Below, one piece after another: positions 55,214 through 64,000 of a DNA stretch of 64,000 bases. The position numbers and the translations under genes were made by a program. Below the pieces are notes generated by a model, which saw only the letters and a program-made list of their open reading frames with translations, had not been told where the DNA came from and did not search any database. Location of the stretch: the NCBI RefSeq assembly GCF_005938625.1, contig NZ_VCNJ01000003.1:408556-472555 (forward strand), written 5' to 3'. Position 1 is the stretch's first letter. Each line of letters begins with the position of its first letter. This DNA comes from Pseudomonas fluorescens (GTDB taxonomy: Bacteria; Pseudomonadota; Gammaproteobacteria; Pseudomonadales; Pseudomonadaceae).

Positions 55214-56707
55214 TCAAACCGCGAGCATGCGACCGGTTTCTTCCAGGTTCATGTGCCAGCTCAAGGCTTCACGAAGGATATGCGGGGTATGACCACCGAT
55301 TGCACAGGCCGCCGTGAAGTAATCGTTCAGTGCCTGACGGAAGTCCGGGTGCACACAGTTATCGATGATCACTCGCGCACGCTCCCTTGGCGCCAGGCCG
55401 CGAAGGTCCGCCAGGCCCACTTCGGTGACCAGAATATCGACGTCATGCTCGGTGTGGTCAACGTGGCTGACCATCGGCACCACGCTGGAAATTGCGCCGC
55501 CCTTGGCGATCGACTTGGTCACGAATATCGCCAGATGTGCGTTGCGCGCGAAGTCGCCGGAACCGCCGATGCCATTCATCATCCGCGTGCCGCAGACGTG
55601 AGTGGAATTGACGTTGCCATAGATGTCGAACTCCAGCGCCGTGTTGATGCCGATGATGCCCAGGCGCCGCACGACTTCCGGGTGGTTGGAGATTTCCTGC
55701 GGACGCAGCACCAGTTTGTCCTTGTACTTCTCCAGATTGCCGAACACATCGCTGTTGCGGCGCTCCGACAGAGTGATTGAACTGCCCGAGGCAAAGCTCA
55801 GCTTGCCGGCGTCGATCAGGTCGAAGGTCGAATCCTGCAGTACTTCGGAGTACATGGTCAGGTCTTCGAACGGCGAATCGATCAGGCCGCACATCACCGC
55901 GTTGGCGATGTTGCCAATCCCGGCCTGCAATGGGCCGAGCTTGTTGGTCATGCGCCCGGCGTCAACTTCCTGCTTGAAGAAAGTGATCAGGTGCTCGGCG
56001 ATGGCGTTGGTATCGACATCCGGGGTCGACACGGTGGACGGCGAGTCGGCCTGCTGGGTGATGACGATGGCGACAATCTTCTCCGGCGGAATCGGAATCG
56101 CCGTGCTGCCGATGCGGTCGTCGACTTTCACCAGCGGGATCGGCGTGCGCGTCGGGCGGTAGGTCGGGATATAGATGTCGTGCAGGCCTTCGAGATTAGC
56201 GTTGTGCGCCAGGTTGATCTCGACGATCACCTGTTTGGCGAAAATCGCGAAGCTCGCCGAGTTGCCCACCGAAGTGGTCGGCACGATATGGCCTTGTTCA
56301 GTGATGGCCACAGCTTCGATGACCGCGATGTCCGGCAGCTTCAATTGCTGGTTGCGCAGTTGCTCGACGGTTTCCGACAGATGTTGGTCGATGAACATCA
56401 CTTCACCGGCGTTGATCGCCTTGCGCAGGGTACTGTCGACCTGGAACGGCATGCGCCGCGACAGTACGCCGGCCTCGGTCAATTGCTTGTCGAGGTCATT
56501 GCCCAGGCTGGCGCCGGTCATCAGGCTGATCTTCAGCGGCGTGACCTTGGCGCGCTCGGCCAGTGCGTGAGGGACGGCTTTGGCTTCGCCAGCACGAGTA
56601 AAACCGCTCATGCCGACGGTCATGCCGTCCTCAATCAGAGCGGCGGCGTCGGCGGCGCTCATCACTTTATCCAACAACGAAGGCAGGCGAATACGGTCAC
56701 GGTACAT
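55214..56707 (-). CDS. Acetyl-CoA hydrolase / succinyl-CoA:acetate CoA-transferase family protein
   Basis: This 497-residue class I CoA-transferase has the N-terminal pattern SAADAAALIEDGMTVGMSGFTRAGEAKAVPHAL, a middle segment GPLQAGIGNIANAVM, and the oxyanion/CoA-binding GIGGSGDFARNAHLAIF. Such enzymes hydrolyse acetyl-CoA or swap CoA between succinate and acetate; the two activities cannot be separated by eye. ATG 56707 is the only plausible start. Single-gene unit, downstream of the pnt terminator. Confidence 0.9.
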   Translation of the reverse strand: MYRDRIRLPSLLDKVMSAADAAALIEDGMTVGMSGFTRAGEAKAVPHALAERAKVTPLKISLMTGASLGNDLDKQLTEAGVLSRRMPFQVDSTLRKAINAGEVMFIDQHLSETVEQLRNQQLKLPDIAVIEAVAITEQGHIVPTTSVGNSASFAIFAKQVIVEINLAHNANLEGLHDIYIPTYRPTRTPIPLVKVDDRIGSTAIPIPPEKIVAIVITQQADSPSTVSTPDVDTNAIAEHLITFFKQEVDAGRMTNKLGPLQAGIGNIANAVMCGLIDSPFEDLTMYSEVLQDSTFDLIDAGKLSFASGSSITLSERRNSDVFGNLEKYKDKLVLRPQEISNHPEVVRRLGIIGINTALEFDIYGNVNSTHVCGTRMMNGIGGSGDFARNAHLAIFVTKSIAKGGAISSVVPMVSHVDHTEHDVDILVTEVGLADLRGLAPRERARVIIDNCVHPDFRQALNDYFTAACAIGGHTPHILREALSWHMNLEETGRMLAV

Positions 56708-56874
56708 GGATTATTATCTCGGGAAGCGAGTAGCAGGATGCGCAGTCTAGTGAATTTGACGGGCGCCTGTCCCGCTACCAAGGTCGCAAACGAGGCGTCT
56801 ATTTAGCGGGTTTGAAGTAAAACACCGTTACTGGATCTGCAACAACGCGGCAAATTGTCCGACTGTTTGCGCAA

Positions 56875-56903
56875 ACAAAAACGCCCCGACAAGTCGGGGC
56901 GTT
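56875..56903 (-). terminator. Rho-independent terminator of the pnt operon
   Basis: AACGCCCCGAC/GTCGGGGCGTT with a two-base loop is followed by T5 on the minus strand, 18 bases after the pntB stop. Confidence 0.85.
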
Positions 56904-56921
56904 CGCTACTGCAGCGGGGAA

Positions 56922-58355
56922 TTATTCGACCGCTTTGACCATGTCTTCGATGACTTTTTTCGCGTCGCCGAACACCATCATGGTCTTGTCCAGATAGAAC
57001 AGTTCGTTGTCCAAACCGGCATAGCCGCTGGCCATCGAGCGCTTGTTGACGATGATGGTCTTGGCCTTGAACGCTTCGAGAATCGGCATGCCGGCAATCG
57101 GCGATTTCGGATCGTTCTTCGCGGCCGGGTTGACCACGTCGTTCGCGCCGAGCACCAGCACCACGTCGGCCTGGCCGAACTCGGAGTTGATGTCTTCCAT
57201 CTCGAACACCTGGTCGTAAGGCACTTCGGCCTCGGCGAGCAGAACGTTCATGTGCCCCGGCATACGGCCGGCAACCGGGTGGATCGCGTACTTCACGGTC
57301 ACGCCACGGTGGGTAAGCTTCTCGGTCAGCTCTTTCAGCGCATGCTGTGCACGCGCTACCGCCAAGCCGTAACCCGGGACGATGATCACGGTGTCAGCGT
57401 TGGTCAGCAGGAAGGTTGCGTCGTCAGCCGAACCGGATTTCACCGGACGTGCTTCTTTCGCACCGGCCGGGCCGGCATCGGCCGTATTGCCGAAACCGCC
57501 GAGCAGTACATTAAAGAAGGAACGGTTCATCGCCTTGCACATGATGTACGAGAGGATCGCACCGCTCGAACCCACCAAGGAACCTGCAATGATCAGCATC
57601 GAGTTGTTCAGCGAGAAGCCGATACCTGCCGCCGCCCAGCCCGAATAGCTGTTGAGCATCGACACCACCACCGGCATGTCTGCACCGCCGATCGGGATGA
57701 TGATCAGCACGCCCATCACGAACGCCAGCGCCAGCATCAGCGCAAACGCGGTGAGGTTGCCGGTGAACATGAAGGTCAGGCCGAGTGCCAGCGTTGCCAG
57801 ACCCAGCACGGCGTTGAGCTTATGCTGACCGGCGAACTGTACTGGTGCGCCCTGAAACAGGCGGAACTTGTACTTGCCCGACAATTTGCCGAACGCAATT
57901 ACCGAACCGGAGAAGGTAATCGCACCGATGGCCGCACCGAGGAACAGCTCCAGACGGTTGCCCGTCGGAATCGAATCGCCCAGCTGTTTAACAATGCCCA
58001 GCGATTGCGGCTCAACCACCGCAGCGATTGCAATGAACACCGCTGCGAGGCCGATCATGCTGTGCATGAAGGCGACCAGTTCCGGCATCTTGGTCATTTC
58101 AACGCGCTTGGCCATGATCGAACCGGCGGTGCCACCGACCAAAAGGCCAACGATCACGTAACCGATACCGGCAGTGGCCAGTTCAGCACCGAGCTTATAG
58201 ATGAGGCCGACGGTGGTGAGGATCGCCAACGCCATGCCGAGCATGCCGAACAGGTTGCCGCGCCGCGAAGTTGTCGGGTGCGACAGCCCTTTGAGGGCCT
58301 GGATAAAGCAGATCGACGCGATCAGGTAGAGCGTCGTGACGAGATTCATGCTCAT
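56922..58355 (-). CDS. pntB: NAD(P) transhydrogenase subunit beta
   Basis: This 477-residue membrane subunit has about nine helices and a C-terminal NADP(H) domain (dIII, from about 300). That domain has VIIVPGYGLAVARAQHAL, KYAIHPVAGRMPGHMNVLLAEA and VLGANDVVNPAA. It couples hydride transfer between NADH and NADP+ to proton flow. It overlaps pntAB by one base (TAATG). Confidence 0.97.
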   Translation of the reverse strand: MSMNLVTTLYLIASICFIQALKGLSHPTTSRRGNLFGMLGMALAILTTVGLIYKLGAELATAGIGYVIVGLLVGGTAGSIMAKRVEMTKMPELVAFMHSMIGLAAVFIAIAAVVEPQSLGIVKQLGDSIPTGNRLELFLGAAIGAITFSGSVIAFGKLSGKYKFRLFQGAPVQFAGQHKLNAVLGLATLALGLTFMFTGNLTAFALMLALAFVMGVLIIIPIGGADMPVVVSMLNSYSGWAAAGIGFSLNNSMLIIAGSLVGSSGAILSYIMCKAMNRSFFNVLLGGFGNTADAGPAGAKEARPVKSGSADDATFLLTNADTVIIVPGYGLAVARAQHALKELTEKLTHRGVTVKYAIHPVAGRMPGHMNVLLAEAEVPYDQVFEMEDINSEFGQADVVLVLGANDVVNPAAKNDPKSPIAGMPILEAFKAKTIIVNKRSMASGYAGLDNELFYLDKTMMVFGDAKKVIEDMVKAVE

Positions 58356-58675
58356 TACTTCGGCGCCTCTTCTTTTACTTTCGGGGCTTTCTTCTTGAAC
58401 ATCTCAAGCATGCGGCGGGTGACCAGAAAGCCACCGAACACGTTGACCGCCGCCAGTGCCACGGCGAGGGTGCCCATGGTTTTGCCCAGCGGCGTGACGG
58501 TTAGTGCAGCAGCAAGCATGGCGCCGACGATCACGATCGCCGAAATGGCGTTGGTTACCGCCATCAAAGGCGTGTGCAGCGCAGGTGTAACGTTCCAGAC
58601 CACGTGGTAACCGACATAAATCGCCAGCACGAAGATGATCAGGTTGTAGATACCGGGGGAGATAAGCTCTTCCAT
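58355..58675 (-). CDS. pntAB: NAD(P) transhydrogenase subunit alpha-2 (membrane part)
   Basis: This 106-residue protein has three membrane helices (about 8-28, 36-58, 65-85) and a Lys-rich tail. It corresponds to the membrane end of the alpha subunit, which in E. coli is fused to PntA. The split into pntAA and pntAB is usual in Pseudomonas. Confidence 0.96.
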   Translation of the reverse strand: MEELISPGIYNLIIFVLAIYVGYHVVWNVTPALHTPLMAVTNAISAIVIVGAMLAAALTVTPLGKTMGTLAVALAAVNVFGGFLVTRRMLEMFKKKAPKVKEEAPK

Positions 58676-58690
58676 CGTCTGAATCCCTGC

Positions 58691-59812
58691 TTAGGCGTTT
58701 TTGCGGATGACTTGGCCGTCGCGGCACATCAGGCACGCGGCGACGATGTCGTCTTCGAGGTTGACGTCGAACTGGCCTTCTTGGGTGAACACCAGCTTGA
58801 GGAAGTCCAGCAGGTTGCGCGCGTACAGTGCCGAGGCGTCTGCAGCGACTTCACCAGCCAGATTGGTCGGGCCGCAAATAGTCACGCCATTCTCGATCAC
58901 GACTTGATCAGCCACAGTCAGCGGGCAGTTGCCACCCTGAGCAGCGGCGAGGTCGATGACCACCGAGCCCGGTTTCATCTGCGCCACGGTCTCCGCGCTC
59001 AACAGCGTCGGTGCCTTGCGGCCCGGAATCAGCGCGGTGGTGATGACGATGTCAGCCTGCTTGGCGCGCTCGTGCACAGCCTGGGCCTGACGCTGCATCC
59101 AACTGGCCGGCATTGGCCGCGCGTAACCGCCGACACCGACGGCGCATTCACGCTCCTCATCGGTCTCGTAAGGTACGTCGACGAATTTGGCGCCGAGGGA
59201 TTCGATTTGCTCTTTCACTGCCGGACGTACGTCAGACGCTTCGATCACCGCACCCAGACGTTTCGCCGTAGCAATTGCCTGCAACCCGGCCACACCGGCG
59301 CCGAGAATCAGCACGCGCGCCGCTTTCACGGTGCCCGCAGCGGTCATCAGCATTGGCATGAAGCGCGGATAGTGGTGAGCGGCCAGCAACACAGCCTTAT
59401 AGCCGGCAATGTTCGCCTGCGACGACAACACATCCAGACTCTGCGCACGCGAGGTGCGCGGCGCCGCTTCGAGGGCGAACGCGGTAATGCCGCACTCGGC
59501 CATCTTCGCGATGGTTTCGTTGTTGAACGGGTTGAGCATGCCCACCAGCACCGCGCCGCGCTTGATCAGCGTCAGTTCGGTATCGCTTGGGGCGACCACT
59601 TTGAGAATCAGCTCGGCACCAAACGCGTCATTGGCACTGCCAATGGTTGCGCCTGCCGCTTCATAGGCACTGTCGACCACACTGGCTTTAACGCCGGCGC
59701 CGGTTTGCACAGTGACCTTATGACCTTGGCTGATCAGCTTTTTAATGGTTTCCGGGGTTGCAGCAACCCGTGTTTCACCGGTCTGGGTTTCGAGAGGAAC
59801 ACCAATGTGCAC
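58691..59812 (-). CDS. pntAA: NAD(P) transhydrogenase subunit alpha-1 (NAD-binding part)
   Basis: This 373-residue cytoplasmic dI domain binds NAD(H). Conserved parts are HIGVPLETQTGETRVAATPE at the N-terminus, the Rossmann motif LGAGVAGLQAIATAKRLGA (about residue 170), and the mobile-loop area GYARPMPASWM. The start is GTG 59812 with AGGAG seven bases upstream, matching the usual 373-residue length; the longer open frame to 59887 is not supported. A 15-base gap leads to pntAB. Confidence 0.96.
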   Translation of the reverse strand: MHIGVPLETQTGETRVAATPETIKKLISQGHKVTVQTGAGVKASVVDSAYEAAGATIGSANDAFGAELILKVVAPSDTELTLIKRGAVLVGMLNPFNNETIAKMAECGITAFALEAAPRTSRAQSLDVLSSQANIAGYKAVLLAAHHYPRFMPMLMTAAGTVKAARVLILGAGVAGLQAIATAKRLGAVIEASDVRPAVKEQIESLGAKFVDVPYETDEERECAVGVGGYARPMPASWMQRQAQAVHERAKQADIVITTALIPGRKAPTLLSAETVAQMKPGSVVIDLAAAQGGNCPLTVADQVVIENGVTICGPTNLAGEVAADASALYARNLLDFLKLVFTQEGQFDVNLEDDIVAACLMCRDGQVIRKNA

Positions 59813-60246
59813 GTCAAATCTCCTGCGTGATCTTATTGAGTAAACCCATGCACTACGGATGGTGCGAGTGGGGCGGCCGATCAGCACGATCCCGCCAAAT
59901 CAGGGCGGGGCGCGGCATTTTGCAGGCGAACTTTATGCCCTTCAAGGGATTATGATGGGTGACGGAAAATTAACTACAAGTCATGCCGTGACCGAATGTC
60001 GCAGATGGCCAGCTGAATCCCTTGCAGGCCGTGCCTTGCAAGGATTCTGGCCGATTATGGAAAAATTTCTCATCGGTGACGTGAATAGGCATCAATGCGT
60101 CGCCGATGGAGGCTCAAAGCCACGTCTTCAGGCGCTTGTGGGACGTCTGTACGACTTTCGGATACAGTCTGTGCAATTGCGACAAATACTTATATCTGTA
60201 GGGCTTTGTATTTCCTGACTACGGGGTTAGTTATCGCTGTGAGCCT
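59813..60246. other. Intergenic region upstream of pntAA
   Basis: The 434 bases between the gcdR stop and pntAA start show no protein I can support. A minus-strand CATAAT near 59955 could be a -10 for pntAA. GC skew and codon look are non-coding, and the only longer plus-strand opening lacks a ribosome binding site and family match. Confidence 0.4.
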
Positions 60247-61146
60247 TTACCCTTCTAGGCTGTAGCTCTGTGCCTGGGTTACCAGCCAGTCACGAAATGC
60301 CTTTAATGACGCTGATTCGACTTTTCGTTCGGGAATCATGAGGTAATAGGCCTTGATGCTTGAGAGTGCCTGGGGGTTGGCAATCACCAGGCGTTTTTCG
60401 GCCAGTTCACGTTGGATCAGGAACGGCGGAATCAGCGCGATACCCATGTCGTGCATGGCCGCTTGAGCAAGCATGGAGAATAGCTCGTAGCGTGGACCTG
60501 TCATGTCGCGGGGGATATTCAGCTGTTGCGAGTTGAACCACTGGCGCCACGAGTAAGGACGGGTGGTCTGCTGCAGTAGCGGCAGCTCGGCGATGGCTTC
60601 GGCTGTCAGATGCGTCTTGTTGCCGAGTAGGGTGGGGCTGCACACCGGCATCGGATTTTCACCCATTAGCCTGTGGGATTCGGTACCCGACCAGTCAGCG
60701 TCGCCGAAGTAAATCGCCGCATCGAATTCGGTATCGGCAAACAGAAAGGGCCGGGTGCGGTTGGTCAGGTTGACCGTGACCTCCGGGTGCCTGAGCTGGA
60801 AATCCTTGAGGCGCGGCAGCAGCCATTGCGTACCGAAGGTCGGCACCACCGCCAACTCGATCACATTGGTGCCTTGCTGGCCCATCACTGACAACGTATC
60901 GCGCTCAACCGCATCGAGTTGCGTCGCGACTCGGCGGCTGTAGGAAAGTCCCGCCTCGGTCAGTTTCACTCCGCGTCGCGAACGTCGGAACAGTTCGACG
61001 CTGAGGAATTCCTCAAGGCTGGCGATCTGTCGGCAAATGGCACCCTGGGTGAGGGAAAGTTCTTCGGCGGCGCGGGTAAAGCTTTCGTGACGTGCGGCGG
61101 CTTCGAAGCTGATCAGGGCGGTAGTGCTGGGAATCTTCCTGCGCAT
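60247..61146 (-). CDS. gcdR: LysR-type regulator GcdR (glutarate pathway)
   Basis: This 299-residue LysR regulator has a helix-turn-helix (ISFEAAARHESFTRAAEELSLTQGAICRQIASLEEFLSVELF) and a GcvA-like effector domain. It is divergent from gcdH, as in the P. aeruginosa and P. putida gcdR-gcdH pair, where glutarate is the inducer (recalled). ATG 61146 has GAGG nine bases upstream; GTG 61161 is an alternative. Confidence 0.88.
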   Translation of the reverse strand: MRRKIPSTTALISFEAAARHESFTRAAEELSLTQGAICRQIASLEEFLSVELFRRSRRGVKLTEAGLSYSRRVATQLDAVERDTLSVMGQQGTNVIELAVVPTFGTQWLLPRLKDFQLRHPEVTVNLTNRTRPFLFADTEFDAAIYFGDADWSGTESHRLMGENPMPVCSPTLLGNKTHLTAEAIAELPLLQQTTRPYSWRQWFNSQQLNIPRDMTGPRYELFSMLAQAAMHDMGIALIPPFLIQRELAEKRLVIANPQALSSIKAYYLMIPERKVESASLKAFRDWLVTQAQSYSLEG

Positions 61147-61181
61147 GTACGTCAACCTCACTAATGCGCCGCATAAAAGGC

Positions 61182-61229
61182 ATTTCGCGACGTTTCGGAG
61201 TGAGAAATTAGCACAACAGAATGCGAAAT
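61182..61229. promoter_or_regulatory. Candidate GcdR operator region
   Basis: ATTTCGC (61182-61188) and GCGAAAT (61223-61229) are a perfect 7-bp inverted pair separated by 34 bases, in the 158-base gcdR-gcdH divergent gap. Function is inferred from place only. Confidence 0.35.
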
Positions 61230-61304
61230 CCTCGTTTGCCGCGACAGCGAACCGCGCCTAGGATCAATGCCACGTTAATTCACCCGATTTGCGAGGACAC
61301 ACTC

Positions 61305-62486
61305 ATGGGCGGTAAAGCTAGCTTCAACTGGATCGATCCCCTGCTGCTGGATCAACAGCTCACCGAAGAAGAGCGCATGATCCGCGACACCGCCGAGCAG
61401 TTCGCTCAACAGAGCCTCGCACCGCGTGTTCTCGAAGCTTTCCGTCATGAGAAGACTGACCCGGCGATCTTCCGCGAGATGGGCGAAGTCGGCCTTCTGG
61501 GCGCGACCATCCCCGAGCAGTACGGTGGCAGCGGTCTCAATTATGTCAGCTATGGTCTGATTGCCCGTGAAGTCGAGCGTGTCGACTCCGGCTACCGCTC
61601 GATGATGAGCGTGCAGTCCTCCCTGGTGATGGTGCCGATCAACGAATTCGGAACCGAAGCACAGAAGCAGAAATACCTGCCGAAACTGGCTTCCGGCGAG
61701 TGGATCGGCTGCTTCGGCCTGACCGAGCCGAACCACGGTTCCGATCCGGGCGCGATGATTACCCGTGCACGTAAAGTCGACGGCGGCTACAGCCTGACCG
61801 GCGCGAAGATGTGGATCACCAACAGCCCGATCGCTGATGTGTTTGTGGTCTGGGCCAAAGATGATGCTGGCGACATCCGTGGTTTCGTACTGGAGAAGGG
61901 CTGGAAAGGCCTGAGCGCTCCGGCGATTCACGGCAAGGTCGGTCTGCGTGCGTCGATCACCGGTGAGATCGTTATGGACAACGTGTTCGTGCCGGAAGAG
62001 AACATCTTCCCGGACGTGCGCGGTTTGAAAGGCCCGTTCACCTGCCTCAACTCTGCACGCTACGGCATCTCCTGGGGCGCACTGGGCGCCGCCGAGTTCT
62101 GCTGGCACACCGCTCGCCAGTACACGCTGGATCGCCAGCAGTTCGGTCGCCCGTTGGCCGCCACTCAGCTGATCCAGAAGAAACTGGCTGACATGCAGAC
62201 CGAGATCACACTGGCCCTCCAGGGTTGCCTGCGTCTGGGTCGTATGAAGGATGAAGGCACTGCTGCGGTCGAGATTACTTCGATCATGAAGCGCAACTCC
62301 TGCGGCAAGTCGCTGGACATCGCTCGTATGGCTCGCGACATGTTGGGTGGCAACGGTATCTCCGATGAATTCGGCGTGGCCCGTCATCTGGTCAACCTGG
62401 AAGTGGTGAATACCTATGAAGGGACTCACGACGTTCACGCGCTGATCCTGGGGCGTGCGCAAACCGGCCTGCAAGCGTTCTATTAA
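61305..62486 (+). CDS. gcdH: Glutaryl-CoA dehydrogenase
   Basis: This 393-residue acyl-CoA dehydrogenase oxidises and decarboxylates glutaryl-CoA to crotonyl-CoA (lysine/glutarate catabolism). Conserved parts are [14 protein letters not shown] (about 143), [11 protein letters not shown], and the catalytic Glu in [16 protein letters not shown] (about 375). ATG 61305 ([12 protein letters not shown]) is the family start. The CoA-transferase begins 13 bases after its stop. Confidence 0.96.
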   Translation: MGGKASFNWIDPLLLDQQLTEEERMIRDTAEQFAQQSLAPRVLEAFRHEKTDPAIFREMGEVGLLGATIPEQYGGSGLNYVSYGLIAREVERVDSGYRSMMSVQSSLVMVPINEFGTEAQKQKYLPKLASGEWIGCFGLTEPNHGSDPGAMITRARKVDGGYSLTGAKMWITNSPIADVFVVWAKDDAGDIRGFVLEKGWKGLSAPAIHGKVGLRASITGEIVMDNVFVPEENIFPDVRGLKGPFTCLNSARYGISWGALGAAEFCWHTARQYTLDRQQFGRPLAATQLIQKKLADMQTEITLALQGCLRLGRMKDEGTAAVEITSIMKRNSCGKSLDIARMARDMLGGNGISDEFGVARHLVNLEVVNTYEGTHDVHALILGRAQTGLQAFY

Positions 62487-62499
62487 TAGGAGAGCGACC

Positions 62500-63720
62500 A
62501 TGGGCGCGCTGTCGCATCTGCGGGTACTGGATTTATCGCGCGTTTTGGCCGGGCCGTGGGCCGGGCAGATCCTCGCCGACCTTGGCGCCGAGGTGATCAA
62601 GGTCGAGCGTCCGGGTAATGGTGACGACACGCGCGCCTGGGGGCCGCCCTTCCTTAAAGACTCTTATGGCGAGAACACGTCAGAAGCGGCTTATTACCTG
62701 TCGGCTAATCGCAATAAGCAATCGGTGACTATCGACTTCACACGCCCTGAAGGGCAGAAGTTGGTGCGAGAGTTGGCGGCGAAGTCGGACATCCTCATCG
62801 AGAACTTCAAGGTCGGTGGTCTGGCGGCTTATGGGCTGGACTATGAGTCGCTGAAGGCGATCAATCCGAACCTGATCTATTGCTCGATTACCGGATTCGG
62901 GCAGACCGGGCCGTACGCCAAGCGCGCTGGCTATGACTTCATGATTCAGGGGTTGGGCGGGCTGATGAGCCTGACTGGTCGTCCCGAGGGTGATGAAGGT
63001 GCCGGGCCGGTGAAAGTGGGTGTGGCGTTGACGGATATCCTCACCGGTCTGTATTCGACGGTGGCGATTCTGGCGGCGCTGGCTCATCGCGATCACGACG
63101 GTGGTGGTCAGCACATCGATATGGCGTTGCTGGATGTGCAGGTTGCATGTCTGGCCAATCAGGCGATGAATTATCTGACCACGGGCAACGCGCCTAAGCG
63201 TCTGGGCAATGCGCATCCGAACATCGTGCCTTATCAGGACTTTCCTACGGCTGACGGCGATTTCATTCTTACCGTGGGTAATGACGGGCAGTTCCGCAAG
63301 TTTGCCGAAGTGGCAGGTCAGCCACACTGGGCTGACGATCCGCGCTTTGCTACTAATAAGCTGCGCGTGGCGAACCGGGCGGTGTTGATTCCGCTGATTC
63401 GCCAGGCAACGGTGTTCAAGACGACTACCGAATGGGTTGCCGAGCTGGAGCAGGCGGGCGTGCCTTGTGGGCCGATCAATGATCTGTCGCAAGTGTTTGA
63501 GGATCCGCAGGTGAAGGCGCGCGGCCTGGCGATAGAGCTGCCGCACGCACTGGCGGGGATGGTGCCGCAGGTGGCCAGTCCTATCCGTATGTCGCAGACG
63601 CCGGTTGAGTATCGTCGCGCCCCTCCTTTACTAGGTGAGCATACGCTGGAGGTTCTTCAAGGTGTGCTGGGCTTGGGCGCGGGTGCAGTGGCTGAGTTGA
63701 AGGCGGCTGGGGTGCTTTGA
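62500..63720 (+). CDS. Succinyl-CoA:glutarate CoA-transferase (CaiB/BaiF family)
   Basis: This 406-residue class III CoA-transferase has the N-terminal LDLSRVLAGPWAGQILADLGAEVIKVERP and the catalytic Asp in GQHIDMALLDVQ (about residue 205). It is adjacent to gcdH, so it most likely activates glutarate to glutaryl-CoA for GcdH. AGGAG precedes ATG 62500. Confidence 0.92.
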   Translation: MGALSHLRVLDLSRVLAGPWAGQILADLGAEVIKVERPGNGDDTRAWGPPFLKDSYGENTSEAAYYLSANRNKQSVTIDFTRPEGQKLVRELAAKSDILIENFKVGGLAAYGLDYESLKAINPNLIYCSITGFGQTGPYAKRAGYDFMIQGLGGLMSLTGRPEGDEGAGPVKVGVALTDILTGLYSTVAILAALAHRDHDGGGQHIDMALLDVQVACLANQAMNYLTTGNAPKRLGNAHPNIVPYQDFPTADGDFILTVGNDGQFRKFAEVAGQPHWADDPRFATNKLRVANRAVLIPLIRQATVFKTTTEWVAELEQAGVPCGPINDLSQVFEDPQVKARGLAIELPHALAGMVPQVASPIRMSQTPVEYRRAPPLLGEHTLEVLQGVLGLGAGAVAELKAAGVL

Positions 63721-63801
63721 TGATCCCTTCTTATATATAGGTGCATTTGGTGGTTTTTTAGCCGATCTGCAAGTGATTGAAAGAAAAGCGAAATTAACGG
63801 T

Positions 63802-63829
63802 TGACGGCAGATTTCAGATGTCTATAATT
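63802..63829 (+). promoter_or_regulatory. rRNA operon promoter P1
   Basis: TTGACG, 16 bases, TATAAT, with a GC-rich discriminator (CGCCCC) after it, typical of stringently controlled rrn promoters. It lies 82 bases after the CoA-transferase stop. Confidence 0.8.
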
Positions 63830-63946
63830 CGCCCCACTTCCGGCGCAGTCGAAACGGAAAACTCCTTGAGATTCAATGAGTTATGTAGGTTTCGACAGCG
63901 GGTTGCTTCAGTTCATCGAAGCCGAAAGGAAGTTGAAAAAGAGGTG

Positions 63947-63974
63947 TTGACAGCAGCGTGTAACGCTGTAGAAT
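63947..63974 (+). promoter_or_regulatory. rRNA operon promoter P2 and leader
   Basis: TTGACA, 16 bases, TAGAAT, followed by CGCCTCCCGCTGACGAGAG, which I recognise as the leader found before 16S rRNA in Pseudomonas. The mature 16S should begin within a few hundred bases beyond the window. Confidence 0.85.
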
Positions 63975-64000
63975 TCGCCTCCCGCTGACGAGAGATCGGA

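Noticed and set aside
57252..58610. 452-codon plus-strand frame opposite pntB-pntAB
   Set aside because: Antisense to conserved transhydrogenase genes, His/Arg-rich without family resemblance.
59859..60218. 119-codon plus-strand frame upstream of pntAA
   Set aside because: No ribosome binding site or family match; non-coding base composition.

Overview
The window is ordinary core chromosome of a Pseudomonas of the fluorescens group. The evidence is the high-GC coding style, the gene neighbourhoods (dgcH-dsbA-cc4-engB-ersA-polA-thrB, znuA/zur-znuCB, the caa3 oxidase cluster, trpI/trpBA, split pntAA-pntAB-pntB, gcdR/gcdH), and the two REP families typical of this group (cores GTAGGAGCTGCCGAAGGC and GTGGGAGCGAGCTTGCTCGC). 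I see no prophage, transposase, integron or CRISPR array. The right edge ends in two strong tandem promoters and a leader that look like the start of an rRNA operon.

Layout. 1-10.5 kb: an amidase lipoprotein (cut by the edge), diguanylate cyclase DgcH, an EEP-family phosphatase, DsbA, two periplasmic c-type cytochromes, GTPase EngB, a small RNA matching ErsA/Spot 42 synteny, DNA polymerase I, a DUF2782 protein and homoserine kinase. 10.6-19.5 kb: the zinc uptake regulon (znuA divergent from zur-znuC-znuB), a lipoprotein, catalase HPII (KatE) and the methionine importer metNIQ. 19.5-28.4 kb: cytochrome c oxidase (coxB, coxA, ctaG, coIII) and its assembly genes (SURF1, a membrane protein, ctaA, cyoE, sco), which make and insert heme a and copper. 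28.7-33.2 kb: an unrecognised 216-residue protein, a SulP transporter with a beta-carbonic anhydrase, and a radical SAM protein behind a LexA box. 33.2-38.1 kb: a three-subunit membrane gluconate-type dehydrogenase and a TpbA-like periplasmic tyrosine phosphatase. 38.1-47.3 kb: YheV, oligopeptidase A, gamma-carbonic anhydrase, a HAD phosphatase, a family of small envelope proteins, OsmC, a luciferase-like monooxygenase, dodecin and a DUF883 protein. 47.3-50.5 kb: trpI and trpBA. 50.5-55 kb: small secreted and regulatory proteins of poorly known function: an RcnB-like protein, a two-domain HExxH/DUF4105 protein, three tandem DUF2388 paralogues and two DUF1127 proteins. 55-64 kb: an acetyl-CoA hydrolase/CoA-transferase, the proton-translocating transhydrogenase, glutarate catabolism (gcdR, gcdH, CoA-transferase), then the rrn promoters.

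The best candidates for under-described biology are (a) the three tandem DUF2388 genes overlapping a secreted HExxH + DUF4105 protein; (b) the two DUF1127 genes whose upstream regions share ACTGTAC/ATACAGT repeats, including a perfect ATACAGT-TCG-ACTGTAT palindrome; (c) the ErsA locus; and (d) a LexA operator embedded in a terminator-like hairpin before the radical SAM gene. Start sites were picked from ribosome binding sites and family alignment from memory; no database search was run.
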